Assembly: GCA_016182605.1 (NCBI GenBank)
Contig: JACPGE010000072.1
Span: 1 to 64,000, forward strand
Length of the DNA: 64,000 nucleotides
Origin: Candidatus Hydrogenedentota bacterium
GTDB lineage: Bacteria > Hydrogenedentota > Hydrogenedentia > Hydrogenedentales > JAEUWI01
Direction of reading: 5' to 3'
The notes beneath the pieces are model-generated. The model was given only the letters and a program-made list of their open reading frames with translations, was not told the origin of the DNA and ran no database searches. The stretch's first letter is position 1. Each line of letters begins with the position of its first letter. A program made the translations under genes and the position numbers. This document shows, in pieces, positions 11,801 through 26,800 of the stretch.

Positions 11801-14800
11801 GCGCGCCGAAAGTCATGCGTAAACTGCTAGACGCGGCGGATCATCCCAATGCAAAGATTTGCTGGAATTCGAACAAGGGCGAGGACGATGCCTCGGGCAG
11901 CATCCGCGAAAACTTTGAATTGTTAAAGCATGCGATTGGCCTGGTGCACATCAACGAGATTGGAGTGTACCAATATCCGTGGCAGGAGCTTTTCGATCTG
12001 CTTGCGGGCATCGGCTACACGGGGTTTTGCCTTGCGGAGATCGCCTACAATCCAGAGCCCGAGCGGTTCATGCGATTCTACAGGACGCTCTTCGATCAGT
12101 ACACACACTGCTACCGGTACCCGCAGTAGCCCCGGCGGAAGACATGGCGCAGGCAAGGCTATCGCCGGACGATCCCGTGGTGTGCGTGCCCGGCGTTGGG
12201 GAGAAACGCGCGATCCTGCTGGAGAAGCTCGGCATCCAGACTGTGCGCGATTTGCTGCTCCACCTGCCGCGGCGCCACGAAGATCGCAGCCGAATCAGCG
12301 AGATTGCCACACTCTGCAAGGGCGCAACGGCGACGATAGAAGCCGAAGTGGTGGAGGCGCGCAAGCACCGGCTGCGGGGCCGCCTGAATATGGCGGCGCT
12401 TACGCTCAAAGACAGCACCGGCACCATTCGGGCGACGTTTTTCGGGCGCGGCTACCTGGCGAACTCCACACTGGCGCCGGGGACACGGGCCTATTTCACC
12501 GGGGAGGTGGCGGTGTGGCAGGGGCTCGCGCTCAAGAACCCGGAATTTGAGCCACTGTCGGACGATGGCGAGGATGCGATCCATGCGGGCCGCATCGTGC
12601 CGGTGTATGGGCTCACGGAAGGCCTGAACCAGCGTGTCTTGCGGCGTATCGTGTATGACGTGTTGTTTAACACCGCCGTCGACCTGCCCAGCGTGGTTCC
12701 AGACACGCTGGATACGCCTTGGGCGCCTTCCGGGTTGATGGCGCCGATTCGGAAATACCACTTCCCTGACGTGATGGAGGATCTGCCGGAACTGCGGGAG
12801 CGGCTAGCCTACGAAGAGTTGCTTGCCTTGCAGATCGGCGTGCAGCAGCATCGGTGGCGGCTTGCCCGCCAGGCGCCGGGCATTGCCCACCGGATCAACG
12901 GTCCCATGCTGCGCGCATTGGGCGGCGGGTTGCCGTTCCGCTTGACCGGCGCACAAGAGCGGGCGATTAGCGCCTTGTTGCACGACATGGCGCGTCCCCA
13001 ACCCATGGCGCGCCTGATTCAGGGGGATGTGGGCTGTGGCAAGACCATTGTGGCATTGCATGCCGTGGCCTGTGCGCTGGACGGAGGCTATCAATGCGCG
13101 GTGATGGCGCCGACCGAGGTGCTTGCGGAGCAGCACGGCCAATCCTTCCGCCGCTATCTGGAGCCCATGGGCGTCCGTGTGGCGCTGCTCACCGGCACAC
13201 GCGGCAGCGCGCCGCGGAAAGGGATTGCAGCGGGCACGGCGCAGGTTGTGGTGGGCACGCACGCATTGATTCAGGAGAAGACCCAGTTTGCGCGGCTGGG
13301 CCTGGTGATTATCGACGAGCAGCATCGTTTCGGCGTGCTTCAGCGCAATACCCTGACCGGCAAGGGGGAAGCGCCGGATCTGCTGGCCATGACGGCCACA
13401 CCGATACCCCGATCCCTGGCGTTAACCGTGTACGGCGGCATGGATCTGACGTTGATTCCCGAGCTGCCTCCCGGCCGCCACCCGATCAAGACACGGCGCA
13501 TTCCCGAAGCGAAACTCGCGGGACTCTACACCTACATCTGCGAGCGGGCCGCCGCCGGCGAACGGACCTACATTATCTGCCCCCTGGTGGAGGCCTCGGC
13601 TTCAAGGTCGGAGTGGCGGGCGGTGACGGATCACTACGAAGCGCTCTCGTCGGGGCCACTGTCGGGCGTACGCACGGCGCTGCTTCACGGCAGGATGGCC
13701 AGTGTGGAGAAGGAGGCCGTGTTGAGGCGCTTCATCGAGGGCGACTGCGACGTGCTCTTCAGCACGACGGTGGTGGAAGTGGGGATCGATGTGCCGGAGG
13801 CGACGACGATGGTGATAGAGAACGCCGGCACGTTTGGGTTGACGCAGCTTCACCAGTTGCGCGGGCGCATTGGGCGGAGCGACGTGCCGTCGTTCTGTTT
13901 CCTGAGCGGCAAGGCGCGCACCCCCGAAGGCGAAGCGCGGCTGGGGGTGTTTTGCAGTTGCAGCAGCGGTTTTGACCTGGCCGAAGCAGACTTGAAGCTG
14001 CGGGGTCCCGGAGAATTCACGGGATTGCGTCAGGCGGGTCTATCGGATTTGAAGGTGGCGGATCTGGCGCAAGATCTGGCGCTGATAGAACGGGCACAGT
14101 TGGACGCACAGGGGATTTTGGAGCGCGATCCCGGGTTGGCGCTGCCGGCGCATGACGCGCTTCGGCAGCAGGCCGTGCGTTTTCAGGGGATTTTGCTCTA
14201 GGCGGGTTTGAAGCTCCGTTGACGCTTGTCTGCGGAACCTGCTAGGATGAACATGCCCAGCGCAGAAGGGGAGGGGGACAGGAATCAACCTGTTCAGGCT
14301 GAGAGGGTTACCCTGTAACGAAGGGTGTGCGAAGCCAATCAGAACGACGCGAATGGACCACCGTTTGAATCCCAGGTCTACAGAATTCGAAGAGCAGGTG
14401 CTTGAGCATCTGGATATGATGTATGCGGTGGCCCTGCGGTTGACCCGCAATACGGCGGATGCGGAAGATCTGACGCAGAACACGCTGGTGAAGGCCCTGC
14501 GTTTTCACGACAAGTTCCGTGAGGGCACCTATATCAAGGCGTGGCTGCTCACGATCCTGCGCAATACGTTCATCAACGATTACCGGCGCAAGACGCGCTT
14601 GCCGGTCATTGTGGAGTTGACCGGGGCCGAAGCCAGTCAGGGCGTGAGCGCGGAATCGGCGCCCGGGGCGGAGATGAACCACGCCAGCCGCGCCGAGCTG
14701 CTTGAACTTCTGGATGATCGCGTGCGGCACGCATTGGAAGCCCTGCCGCCCGATTTCCGCGACGCGGTGATCATGTCCGACCTCGAAGATCGTTCCTACA

Positions 14801-17800
14801 AAGAGATCGCCGAGGCGATGGATTGCCCGATAGGCACCGTGATGTCGCGCCTGTACCGGGGCCGGAAGATTCTGCGCGAGCAGCTCGAAGACTATGCCCA
14901 GGAACAGCGTGTGGTAGGTCGGGACGGAAGCGCCTGATTTTCCCGGCGATTGCGGGCGCTGCCCGGCGTTTGCCGCTGTATTCCCTTCCGATCAACTGTG
15001 CTTCCAAAACGACGGGATGATCATGACGGCCAGGGTGAAGAGTTCGAGCCTTCCCAGAAGCATGCAGAGGCAGAGCACGATTTTGCCCGAATCGGGGATG
15101 AAGGCGAAATTCTCGACGGCGCCCACGAATTGAAGTCCCGGTCCGACACCGTTCATGGTGGTGACTACGGAAGTGAATGCGCTCTCGAAGGGCAGACCGA
15201 TGGCCGACATGTAGAGACTTGCGGAGATTAGCACCATTCCGTAGAGAATGAAGAAACCGCACACCCCCCGGACGACCTCCTCATCGACGGCCTGGCCATC
15301 GATTTGAATGGCACGTATGCGCTTGGGCCGGAAGAGCAGTTCCATGCGGCGCCCGGCAATCTTGAGCAGCATAATCACGCGGATCACTTTCAGACCGCCA
15401 CTGGTGGAGCCGGCGCATCCTCCCACGATCATGACCGACACGAGGAGCATGCGGGACAGATGGGGCCAGAGTTCGTAGTTGTCGCTGCAAAACCCGGTGG
15501 TGGACATGAGCGAGACCACCTGAAACGATGCCTGTCTCAGGGCGCTTCCGGGGGTGTAGTGCGGCGTCTCCGGATCGGGTACCCCGGGAATGTGGCCCTG
15601 CATCCCGAGCAGATTCGCGGTGATGACCAGCGTGACGCCGATGAGAATGAGCATGTACACGCGCCACTCGGTGTTCTGGAATGCTTCCCGGTAGTCGCCC
15701 TTGAGCATGGCATAGAAGAGGCCGAAGTTGGTGCCGGCGAGAACCATGAAGAAGATGATGATAACTTCTATTGCCACGGAATCGTACGCTGCGATACTCA
15801 GATTGCGGGTGGAATAGCCACCGGAAGCGAGGGTGCCGAAAGTGTGGCAGAGCGCGTCGTAAAAGGACATGCCGGCGAGCATCAGCAGTAGGGTCTGGAG
15901 CGCGGTCAGCGCCACATAGAGCCGGTAGAGTATTGCGGCGGTATCTTTAATGCGCGGGCTAAGGCCGCGGGGATCGGGACCGGAAGATTCCGATTTGAAG
16001 AGTTGCTTGCCGCCGACGCCGAGATAGGGAAGCACCGCGACGAAGAGCACGATGATCCCCATGCCGCCGAGCCAGTGGGTGAAGGAGCGCCAGAAGAGGA
16101 TGGACTTGTGAACGGACTCGATATCCGTGAGTACGGAGGAGCCGGTCGTGGTGAAGCCCGACATGGATTCGAAGTACGCATCCACGGGGCCGAGCACATC
16201 GGCAAGCATATAGGGCATGGCGCCCACGAGAGCGATGGCGAACCATCCGAAGGCGACAAGGGCGAGCGCCTCGCGTTGATACATTTGGTTCGGCGCGTTC
16301 CGGCCGAGAAACCAGAGCACGAGGCCGAAGACAACGGTCAGCGCGATGCTTTTCAGAAACGCGGCGAGCGCGGCCCATTCCTGGAAGTAGCCGGCCCAGG
16401 CCACGCTCGGCAGCATCAACAGCGCCGTCGCGAGGAGGAAGTGCCCCAGATATTTTGAGACGAGCCGATAGTTCATGGAGAGGCCGTTCGCTCCCCGTGC
16501 CGGTTGTGGCGCGCACCGTTCATCATGCGCGTTTCCAGAACGAAGGAACGGCAAGTATGAAAATGCAGTATAGCTCCAGGCGGCCCAGAATCATGCACAA
16601 GGCTAGAACGAGTTTGGCCGGTGCGTTCAGAAAAGCGGCAGTGTCGAGCGGCCCCAGTAACTGCAGCCCGGCGCCGGCATTGCTCAAGGCGGCAATCGCG
16701 GCCGTGGTGGCGGACTCAAAGGGCAGTCCACAGGCCGAAAGCAGGATGCCTGCGCTCACCAGGGCAATCCCATAGAGGATACAGAAGCCGAAGAGATTTT
16801 TCTGGGTATCGGTATCGACCACTTCCTCATCGATGCGGATGGCGCGAATGGTCTTGGGCCGGAAAGTCAGTTCCAGGCGTCTGCGGGTGATTTTGAAGAG
16901 CAGGATCACGCGGAAGAGCTTGAAGCCGCCGCCCGCGGTGCAAGAGCATGGGCCCACAATAATCAGGACAAGAAAAAGCATTCGCGAGAATTGCGGCCAC
17001 GCGTCGTAGTCGCCGGTGCAAAAATTTGAGCCGCTAACCACGGCGGCCACCTGGAACGCGGCAAGCCGCAGGGCGTGCCCGAAGGACGCCGCGACGGGCG
17101 CCTCACCGGGGGTGCGCGGCGTTTCCCCCTGAATGCCCAGAAGATTGGCGGCGGCCAGCAGGGTTGCCCCTGCAAGCACCGCGGCGTAGAGCCTCCATTC
17201 CGAATTCTTGAGCATGGCGCTCCAATGGCCCTGCAAAACGCTCCGATACAGTGCGAAACTTGATCCCGAGATCGCCATGAATGCCACGAGCACGAGTTCG
17301 ATCTGCAGGGATCCGTAGGAAGGCACAAGCCCCGTGGCGTTCCGTATGCCGGCGGTGGAGAGGGTGCCCAAGGCGTGGCAGGCGGCGTCGAAGAAGGGCA
17401 TTCCCGCCAGTCTCAGCAACACGATCTCCGAGAAGGTGAGGCCGGCATAGATCGATCCGAGCACACGGGCCGTGTCTCGCAGGCGCGGCCCGAGTGCGTG
17501 GGGATCGGAACTGCCGCCACCGGCGCTGAAGTGCGGTCTGCCGCCCGCGCCGAAGTGGGGCAGGACCACGGCGAAGACGAGAATGGCGGCGAAGCCGCCG
17601 GCCCAGCAGGCGAAGGCGCGCCAGAAGACGAGGCTCAGTGGAAGGGTATCGCCTTGGGCAAGGACTGTGAAGCCCGATGCCGTGAGGTTCGATGCCGCTT
17701 CAAACAGGGCATCCACCAATCCGAGTTGACCGGCGAAGAGGTAGGGCAGCGCGGCGGCGGCCGTTGCCACTAGCCAGCCCAAACCCAGCAGCGCGACACC

Positions 17801-20800
17801 TTCGCCCCGGAAGATGTGGCCGCGCGCGTGGCGGCCGGCGAAGGCAAGAAGCAGTCCAATGGCGGCGGCGATGGCCATGGCCGCGAGGAAGCCGCCAAGC
17901 ATGCTCCATTCGAGGAAGCAGAGGGCGCAGAACGCGCCGGGCAGGGGAAGCAGCGAAAAGGCGAGGGTGAAGCGCCCGAGCTGGCGTGCGAGCAGCCGGA
18001 TGTTCATGCGGGGCCGTGCCCGGGGCGGGCGCAGGCCAGGAATCGCGCATGGCTTGCGCAAGGGCGCGGCAAAGCGGTTGGAGCGAGGGGCGCCGCGGCA
18101 TGGGATTCGAGCCGTTTCCGCACGTTGATACGATCCCCTTTGATGGATGTTGCCGTTCCGTTATCCGGCGGAATCAGCGCTTCTGAAGAACCCGGCGCGC
18201 CGCCTCGACGCCTTCGGCGGAGACGATCAACACAATGGAGTCACCCGCGAGCAGCATGTCCTCGCCGCTGGGCACGATGACTTCGTTGTTTCGAAGTATG
18301 GTGGCGATGAGGGCGTTTCTCGGGAGTTTGTGCCGGATCTCCCGCAGTTGATTGCCAAGCACGGGAGAAGTTTCATTGAGAGCAAACTCCATGACCTCCA
18401 CTTGGCCCTCGCTCAACACAGCGAGGGAGGTAAACTCGCCCTGATGGACCAGTTTCAGGATCTTGTTCGCGATGGAGGTGCGCGGCGTGACCGCCAGGTC
18501 GATGCCCAATCGCTCGACGAGGGGCGCAAAGTCCGGCTGATGCACAATGGCGACGACCATTTTAACGCCAACTTCCTTGGCGAGGACGCTCGCCATAATG
18601 TTTCGTTCATCGTCGTTGGTGGCCGCCACAAAGACGTCAAAGGTGTCGATGTGCTCCTGTTCCAGCGCAATCCGGGAGGTGGCGTCGCGCAGCACCACCT
18701 TTGTTTTCTTCAGCAGGGCGGCGAGTTCCTCACAGCGGTGCTCGCGCCGCTCGAAGAGTTTAACGGTCTTGAGTTTGCTTTCAAGCACCTTTGCCAGGCG
18801 AAGCCCTATGGTGCCACCGCCCATAATGGCGACGCGGCTGGGTTTCTCCGCCGTTTCCTGAAAGAGGCGCTGCACCTCTTCCAGACGGTCCTTCTTGCCA
18901 ATGAGTGTGATTTGATCCCCAGGTTCGACAATGGTGTCCCCGTGGGGAATGGAGGACTTGCCTTTCCGGTCCACGACGCCGAGCAAGACGCCCGATCCGG
19001 GTTTCAACACGTCTTTGAGGGTCCGGCCGCCGGTGGTGGGGGATCGGGTGACGCGCACCTGGCGCATCTGGATGATGCCGCGGCCGAAATCCTGGGAGAC
19101 GAGCACGCCGGGATGCTCGATATAGTGGGCCATTTCCAATGCCGCGAGCGCATCCGGGCTGAGGATGTAGTCGATGCCGAGGATCGATTCGTAGAGGATG
19201 TTGGCGTCGATGTACATGGGGTTGTCCACACGGGCCACGACCTGCTTGGCGCCCAGGCCCTTCGCGGTGGCGGCGGCGATCAAGTTGGTTTGATCGTTGC
19301 CCATGGAGGCGACAAAGAGATCGGCGCCGGGCACGCCGAGTTTCTGGAGCAGCATGACGGAAGCGCCGTCGCCGTGCGCCGTGCTGACATCGAGGTTATA
19401 GTCGATCTGCTCGAGCCTGTTCGGATCGGCCTCGATCATGGTGACGTTCTGATTGTCGCCGGACAGCAGCCGCGCCAGGTGAGTTCCGACCCGACCGCCG
19501 CCGGCAATGAAAATGTTCATGTAAGCACGTGTCTCCACTGCGCCGCAGGGGTCAGCCCGCGCCGGGCCCAGCATGGGTATCCGCATGGGCGCCCGGTTGG
19601 TTTTAGCCGGCAATCTTCCTATAATCGGGAAAGCCAAGTCAAAACTTGGCCGGACGGAATCGGAGAACATGGCAACGAAGTATGTATTGGAGCGGGGTGT
19701 TCGTGCCGGACGCAAGGCGCGCTCGACACCTTTCCTGCGCCTTGGATATCCTGGGCCGGACTCCGACCGCCGGCGAATGATTGTTTTGTTTCTCGCCTTT
19801 TCGCTTTTTTTGCTGGCGCTTCTGGGCTTCATCCGGTTACAGGGCAGCAGTGCATTCCTCCGCGAAACGCCACGCCGCGGCGCGGGAGTCATTATGGAAA
19901 AAATGCAAGAGGCCCCTGTGCCGGGCGGCAGTACGTATTGGTTGCGGCTTTCGATCGCACCGGAGGATGGGCCGGCCCTGGAGGCCCGGGCGGAGATAGA
20001 CGCGGCTCTTTGGCAAGAGCTGAAGGTGGGCGATCGGATCATGACGGTGTACACGCTGGATCCTCAAGACAAGCAGATCCGTGTGCAAGAGACGGGCCGG
20101 GTTGCGCTCCCCCCGGAATTGCGATAGACTTGCTGGGAGGCGGGCCCAAGCGGGGCCGTCTCCGTTGCAGTTATTGAGGCGCGTCAGGCGCAGGGTGCTT
20201 GTTGCATGTCTTCCGCGGCCGATGAAATGCGGCGGGTCTATTTGAGAACCGTCATCGTGCGCAAGCCCACCCATGGGATCGTGCGCCGTTACCATGAGTT
20301 GCCGTATTTTTGTCTGGGCGAGAGCCTGGAGAGCGGGTTTCGAACCACTTGCGTGCGTGGCAAGGTGCAGGTAAGCCCCCAGTTTCTTATCCGGCCGGGC
20401 CACTATCAGCCCAGTTACGAGGAGATCTTTGGGGAGGACTCCGTGGACGGTGCGCTGGCGGGCCGCGTGTTTGGATTTCTGGGATTCCCCGGGAAGCCGG
20501 TGCAATGCAGTTCCGAGTATCTGGAGGTGGAGCACGTAAAGCATTCCGTGGACGAGGTGCTTTCGCAGAAGCTGGATCTGCTCGACCGGAATGAAGATAT
20601 CGTGACGGGGATCATAATCACCCCCAACAACCAGTTTTATCCCATATCGATCGAACGGTTCATCGCCAGCATTCTGGAGGATGAGTTTTCGGTTTAATCG
20701 CCCGGAGCAACGCCACTGCATGCCGCGGGCAGACCGGACGCACCGGTTCACGGAAGAGGTAAGCAAGGTGAAGAGCGCATACGAATTGGCCATGGAACGC

Positions 20801-23800
20801 ATGATCGCGGAGAACGGCCCTGCAAAACAGTTGACGGCGGAGGAGAAAGAGCGCCTTGCGGAAGTGGACCGCAAGTATGATGCGCGGTCGGCGGAGTCGA
20901 AACTGGGCTTTGAGGATCGCCTGGCAAAGGCGGCGACCTACGCGGAACTTCAGGAGTTGCGTGAACAAATGGCCGCGGAATTGAAGGGCATCGAAGAGAA
21001 GCGCGAATCCGAAAAAGAACGTATCTGGGGTGGCAGCGCGGGCTGAAGTGCGGCCAGTGCGCCGCATTGGAAGCGAACGCCCAACGATAGCGCGGGGCTG
21101 GTTCATCCTCGCGGGGGCAATCTGTGGGCTGACCCTGGCGGGCTGGCTGGACCGGGACCTGAAGACCGCCACAGTCCCAGGTTTCATCCCCGCCGAGGCG
21201 GCGTGGTCCATTTACACGCCGGATTTTCCGGCAGCGTGGCATTGGTTCGAACGCGAGCCGGCGTGGGCCCCCCTGCGCGACACGTTTCCAACCCAGATTC
21301 TCGATCCGCGGCTTCGCTTGCGCCAGGTGTCGGGTGTGCGGTTTACCCCCGCGCGCTGGCGGACATGGTTTGGCCCCAGCCTGTTGATGCACGGGAACGC
21401 CGTGCACTGGGGCGCCGTTGTGAAACCCGGGCTGCTCTTGCGTTGCGCCCACTATATCGCTGGCGCGCCGGTGCCCGATTCCCGAGGCCTCTATCAATGG
21501 CACGGTTATTATTACGGCTGGCGGGAGGGGTTTCTGCTCATTTCACCCTCCCAGGATTGGACGCGTGAAACCTTGGAGGGCACGGTGGATGCGGCCAATG
21601 CCGCGCCCGCCTCGATGCCGCTTATCCGCCTGCAACGCCGGGGGGACCATCCTGCAAGTTTTACCCTGCGTTGCGCGCCCGGCGCTCCCTTCTCTGGCAC
21701 GGCGGCGATCCCGATTCAGACCAAGACCCGGCAGTTGGAATTGCCGTTTCCCGGCGGCGATCCCCCGATGCTTCTTGTGGAGGGGGCTTCCTTGCAGCAG
21801 ATCGAAGCCTTTAGGCGGGGCGTGGTGAACTATCTGGCCCCGCTTTGCGTGTCCGGGCCGAAAATCGATTTGCCCGCCCCGTTCTCCCTGCTCGCAACGG
21901 CATACGCGCAACTCGCCGGACGCAATATAGACAATGGCGCTGGTATCGCGTTGCATGATGTGGCGTGGATGCACGGCATCCCCGTTCCCGTGCTGGCACT
22001 GGTGCTGGACGATCCCGAAGGCGCCGGTTTGGAGCATCCGTTCTCGATCGAGGCACCGGGGCTGGTGGAAGAACCCTATCGATGGGACGGTGTGGCGGGA
22101 TCGGTGACGCCGCTCTGGGGCGATGGAATGGCCTTGTGGCGCGCCCGGAAGACCCCATATTGGATTGCCGCGACCCAGGCAGACACCGTCGCGGCATTGT
22201 TGCGCGGGGATAGGACCGCGGAAGCGCCCTATTATGTGAGCCTTTTCCTGGGAGCGAGCTGGCCGAAGCTCGCGGATGCGGCGTCGGCCGCGCTGACTCG
22301 CGCGGAGGAGTGGGGGCTCTTCACCGAATGGCTGGACGCGGAGATCCGGCGCGCGGTGACGCCCTTTGCCGAAAGCGTGGCGCAATTAACCCGTATTGAA
22401 GTGTATATCGAGGGTACCGGGGATGCCCTGCGGTTTACGGGATTCTTGAATGCGCCCAGAGCAGAAGAGGCCGCCGGCTCATGAGGGCGCGCAAGCGAAG
22501 CATGCTCCTGGCGATCGCGGGATACGCGCTATTTTGCGGTGCGCAAGCCGCGCCCGAAGCGCCGCGCGTATCCGTGCCGTATGCGCTGATCCGCAACGAT
22601 CAATCCGGCGCCGTAGTGGATGCGCAGGGAATTTTGAGGCAGCTCTTTTGGCCGGCCTTCGGCATGAACAATCAACTTTCCCCCGTGGAGACGGGCCAGA
22701 CACTTGAAACGACCCAATGGGGCTTGCTGCATGCGGGCGGGATCGCGTGGCAATCGCAGCTTATTCCGGCGGCGCCTTCGGAGCCGGCCGCGGGGCCTGG
22801 TGTGGCGCGCATGCGCTACGGCGCAACCGTGAATCACGGCGCGGTCGATCAGGAGATCTTCATCCATCCCGGGAAAAGCCTGGTGGCGGTACACTTGGTG
22901 TTTCCCGGGCCATTGCTGCCGGAAAAAATTCTGTGGTATCAGAATCTGGATCCCGGAAAGCTCCCCGCTCTTGGAACCGCGTGGCTGGAACAAACACTGG
23001 CGCCCTGGCGCCGCGATTTTGCGGCCTTCACCGGCCCTGGCGCGTTGCGCGGCTACCAGTTCCGGCCCGGCGTGTTGAATGCAGGCGCGTGGAAACTCGC
23101 CCGCGAACTGGCCCGGCCGGGTCATGGCCGTGTCGATTGGCAAACTTTTGGAGAAGGGGTCTGGTGCGGGACGGCGAGCGCGCAGACGGTAACGGCACAA
23201 TGCGGGGGAGACGCGGCTGCGTTGATCGCGGGCGAGACCACCCCAGAGGCCACGGTGGGGGATGGCCGCCTGCTCCTGACGCTGGCGCCGGATTCCATGA
23301 CGGCGCCGGCGCACTGCACGATCTACCTTGCATTCGGCCCGAACCGGGAGAGCGTAGACACCCTGCTGGATGAAGCGCTTGAAGCGGGCGATGACGCAGT
23401 CCGCGTGTCTGGAATACGAAGCTGGAGAGAGCTTCTGGCGGCCGGGCCGCAACGCGCCGTGGAGGATCCCGCGCGATGGGAGGCATACACATTGCTGCGC
23501 GCTCACACGTCTGACGGAGGCGCGCTTTGCTTTGTGCTGCCAGACGGGCCCGCGGCTCCGCCGGAGCTGCAGGCGCGCGGCGCCGTGATGGCCGCTGCCG
23601 CGTACCAGGCGCTTGGCGAAGCCGATCTGGCGCGGCGCATGATGAAATCGGCCCTGCAACGCGCCGCGCTTGCGCTCGCGCGTCAAGACAACCGTGCGGG
23701 CCTGCCGGCCGCCTGGCGCCTGGATGAAAGCGCGGCGGGCCCATCGTTCCTGCATTGCCCGGGCAGCGCGGCCTGGCTGATTAGCGGCGCAGCCTATTTT

Positions 23801-26800
23801 GAATCGGCATATGGGATAGCCCCGGATCCGGAATCGCAAATCACCCTCAATCAACTGGGCGACTATCTGGCGTATTGGTGCGGGAGCCCCGCGGGGCGGC
23901 CCTACCCGGGCTACCAACGGGAACTGGGTTTCGACGCGATCGACGAGAATGAATACCTGTTGCGTTACATGGGCCTCTACTGCGCACGGCGGCTTTCGCA
24001 GAAGACTCGGGGCGTGGTCCCCGAACTGTGGGGGCAGCGGAGCGACGCACTCCACCTATGGATACAGCAACGATTGCGCCGTGCGGAGCCCCTCACGCAA
24101 CTTGACCCCGTGTTGCTGTTCTGGATGCGGCGCATCATTCCCCCAATCGAGCGTCTGTGGAGCTTGCAGGCGGGCGAGGGGGAAGAAACCCGGGATTTGG
24201 CGTCCCACGCGGCGGGGGTTTTGGAGGAGACGCCCGATCTGAACCCGGTAGAGCGCGCGGCAATGGTATTGCTGGAAGGTCTGGCTTCCCCCTGAGTGTC
24301 ACACGGGGTATCGCAAGGGTTGCGAAGGAGTCTCTCGGGCCAAGAACTTATCCTGCCCGGTGAACGCCAGCACCATCGTCACGCCGAGCACATTTCACCG
24401 TGTTCCAAAAGTCCGCTCGCGCGTTGACGCTGCAAGCGGTGAAATGTGCGGGTTAGTGGGAAACGGGCACGTGCTCCAGCACATTCACGGCTTCCTGGAG
24501 GGGAGAGAGCTTTCCGGTATCCTGGAAATGCGCCCGGATGTCGAGGAATTTGTTCTCGATGGCCATGAAGGCTTTGACGACATCGGGATCGAAATGCTCA
24601 CCATCCCCCTCCAAGATGATGCTTCGCGATTTTTCGTGGCTGAACGGTTCCTTGTACGGGCGTTTGGAGGAGAGCGCATCATAGACATCGGCCAATGCGG
24701 CGATCCGGGCGGCGAGGGGAATCTCCGTTCCGGCAATACCGAAGGGATACCCCGTGCCGTTCCACTTTTCGTGGTGGTAGTAGGCGATCGCACACCCCAT
24801 GGAGAGAAAAGAGTTTTCGCCCGCTTCCTGATCCGCAGCGCGGAGGGTGTCTCCACCGATGAGCGTATGGCGTTTCATCACTTCGAACTCTTCGTCCGTC
24901 AGCTTTCCGGGCTTGAGCAGGATCCGGTCGGGAATCCCAACCTTGCCGATATCGTGCAACGGGGTCGACTCGTAGAGGCGCTCTACAAACAATGGATTGA
25001 TCACGTCCGCAAACTGGGGCCAGGTGCTCATTTCCTCGGCGAGGAGGCGCGCATAGCTGCGCATCCGCTCCAGGTGGTCGCCCGTCTCGTTGTCCCGTGA
25101 TTCGGCGAGTTTGGCCAGACTGAAGACGGCGACTGCCTGGGTCTGGCGCACCTGGCGGGTCCGCTCTTGCACCTTGATCTCGAGGTCGTGCTGGTACTCC
25201 AAAATCTGATCTTGGAGCATCTTCGTTTGCACGGAAGTCTTGATGCGCGCTTCCAGCAGAATCCGGTCGAAGGGCTTGATGAGAAAGTCGTCGGCGCCTG
25301 CCGTGACCGCCTTCACATTGGCTTCCTTGTCGGAAAGCCCCGTGATGATAATAATGGGGATGTGGCGGGTGTGAATTTGCCCCTTTAACCGGCGGCACAC
25401 CTCGAACCCATTCATGCCGGGCATCATCAGGTCGAGGAGGATGACGTCGGGCGGTGTTTTTTCCACAAAATTGAGGGCATCCGTGCCGTTGCTCACCGCG
25501 AAAACGGTATAGCCCATCGGCGCGAGAAAGCGTTTGAGGATTTGCGTATTCTCGGGGAGGTCATCGACCACGAGAATATTGCCCGCTTCTGTAGCACGTT
25601 CCGCCATAATTCTTCCCATGCCACTCCGGGTTTAATGGATTATCTGGATTCAGGGTGAACGGCCCTCAAAAAATGAGGGTATCCGCGTCACGTTCAAACG
25701 CAAATACAGGCTACTCTCGATAATAACATGGAGCGGGTAGCAAAGCAATTGTTTTCCGAGTAAACGGAAGCTCTCAATCAATAAAAACGATGATGGACTT
25801 CGTCTTAGCGTGACGATGGTGTTGGCGTTCACCGGGCAGGCTAAATCACGGGCTGTCTGGCGGTAGCGCCCTGCATGATGTGGCAATTGTAGGTCTACGA
25901 AGGAGTTAGGGAACAGACGCGTGGAGCCCGTGATTTATCCGGGTTAGAGCGGCCTAATGAGACCCCAGATCCGGTATAGGCCAGCGTTATGCCTGATTTG
26001 CGGTGCGGCGTTCAACGGTGTTTAGAGCTAAGTTCTTATCAGCAAAGCCCTTATTGGCCGGCTGCTTCCGGCACAGATACTGCTATAGCTGCCGTGCGGC
26101 GAAACGTTGCGGCGGGAGCGCCGTGTCTGCCAACAGGGATCGGTCTGGAGAATCATGTTCGAGAAGTCAGAAAAATGGGGGACAGCGTTGGCCTTGCTCA
26201 CGACTGCGATCGTGTCTGCATTCATGGGCTCTGCCTATGCGCAGGAGCGCGCGCCGATCGTCGAGGCGCGAGGACCCTTGGAGACCTTGCATCCGGGTGG
26301 GTCAAGCGCCCTGGAAATAGCCTTGTCTTGGCCGTCGGCACAAGAGCCCCTGGTAGTTTATGCGCCGGAAATACCGGACTTCGATGGTGGGGCGCTAGTT
26401 TTCAGCGGCATGCGCACGAGTCAGGAGAACGGGCAAACCCGGGTGACGTGCAGATTTACGTTGACGCCCAACCGGGCGGGCTTGTTGCACTTCCCCGAGG
26501 TGACATTGCCCTACATGCCTGCGGCGCTCGTCAAGGACCAGGCGCCGCTTCCGGAACCCACGTTCGCGGCGCACCACCGCTTCGAGGATGTGGAGGTGGC
26601 GGAGGCGAATGGAGCGCGCGGTGTCTGGCTGGGCGCCGCTGCACTTGGAGCGGCCGCATTTGCCGTTGCCGGTGTCTGGGTATACCGCAGACGCGGGGTT
26701 CCCGTCACGCAGTCTGGCGGCCCGGATTTTCAGGCGATGCTCCACGAAACGCGGCGCCACCGGCTGGACGGCGATTTTTATCACTATTTTCAATCACTCA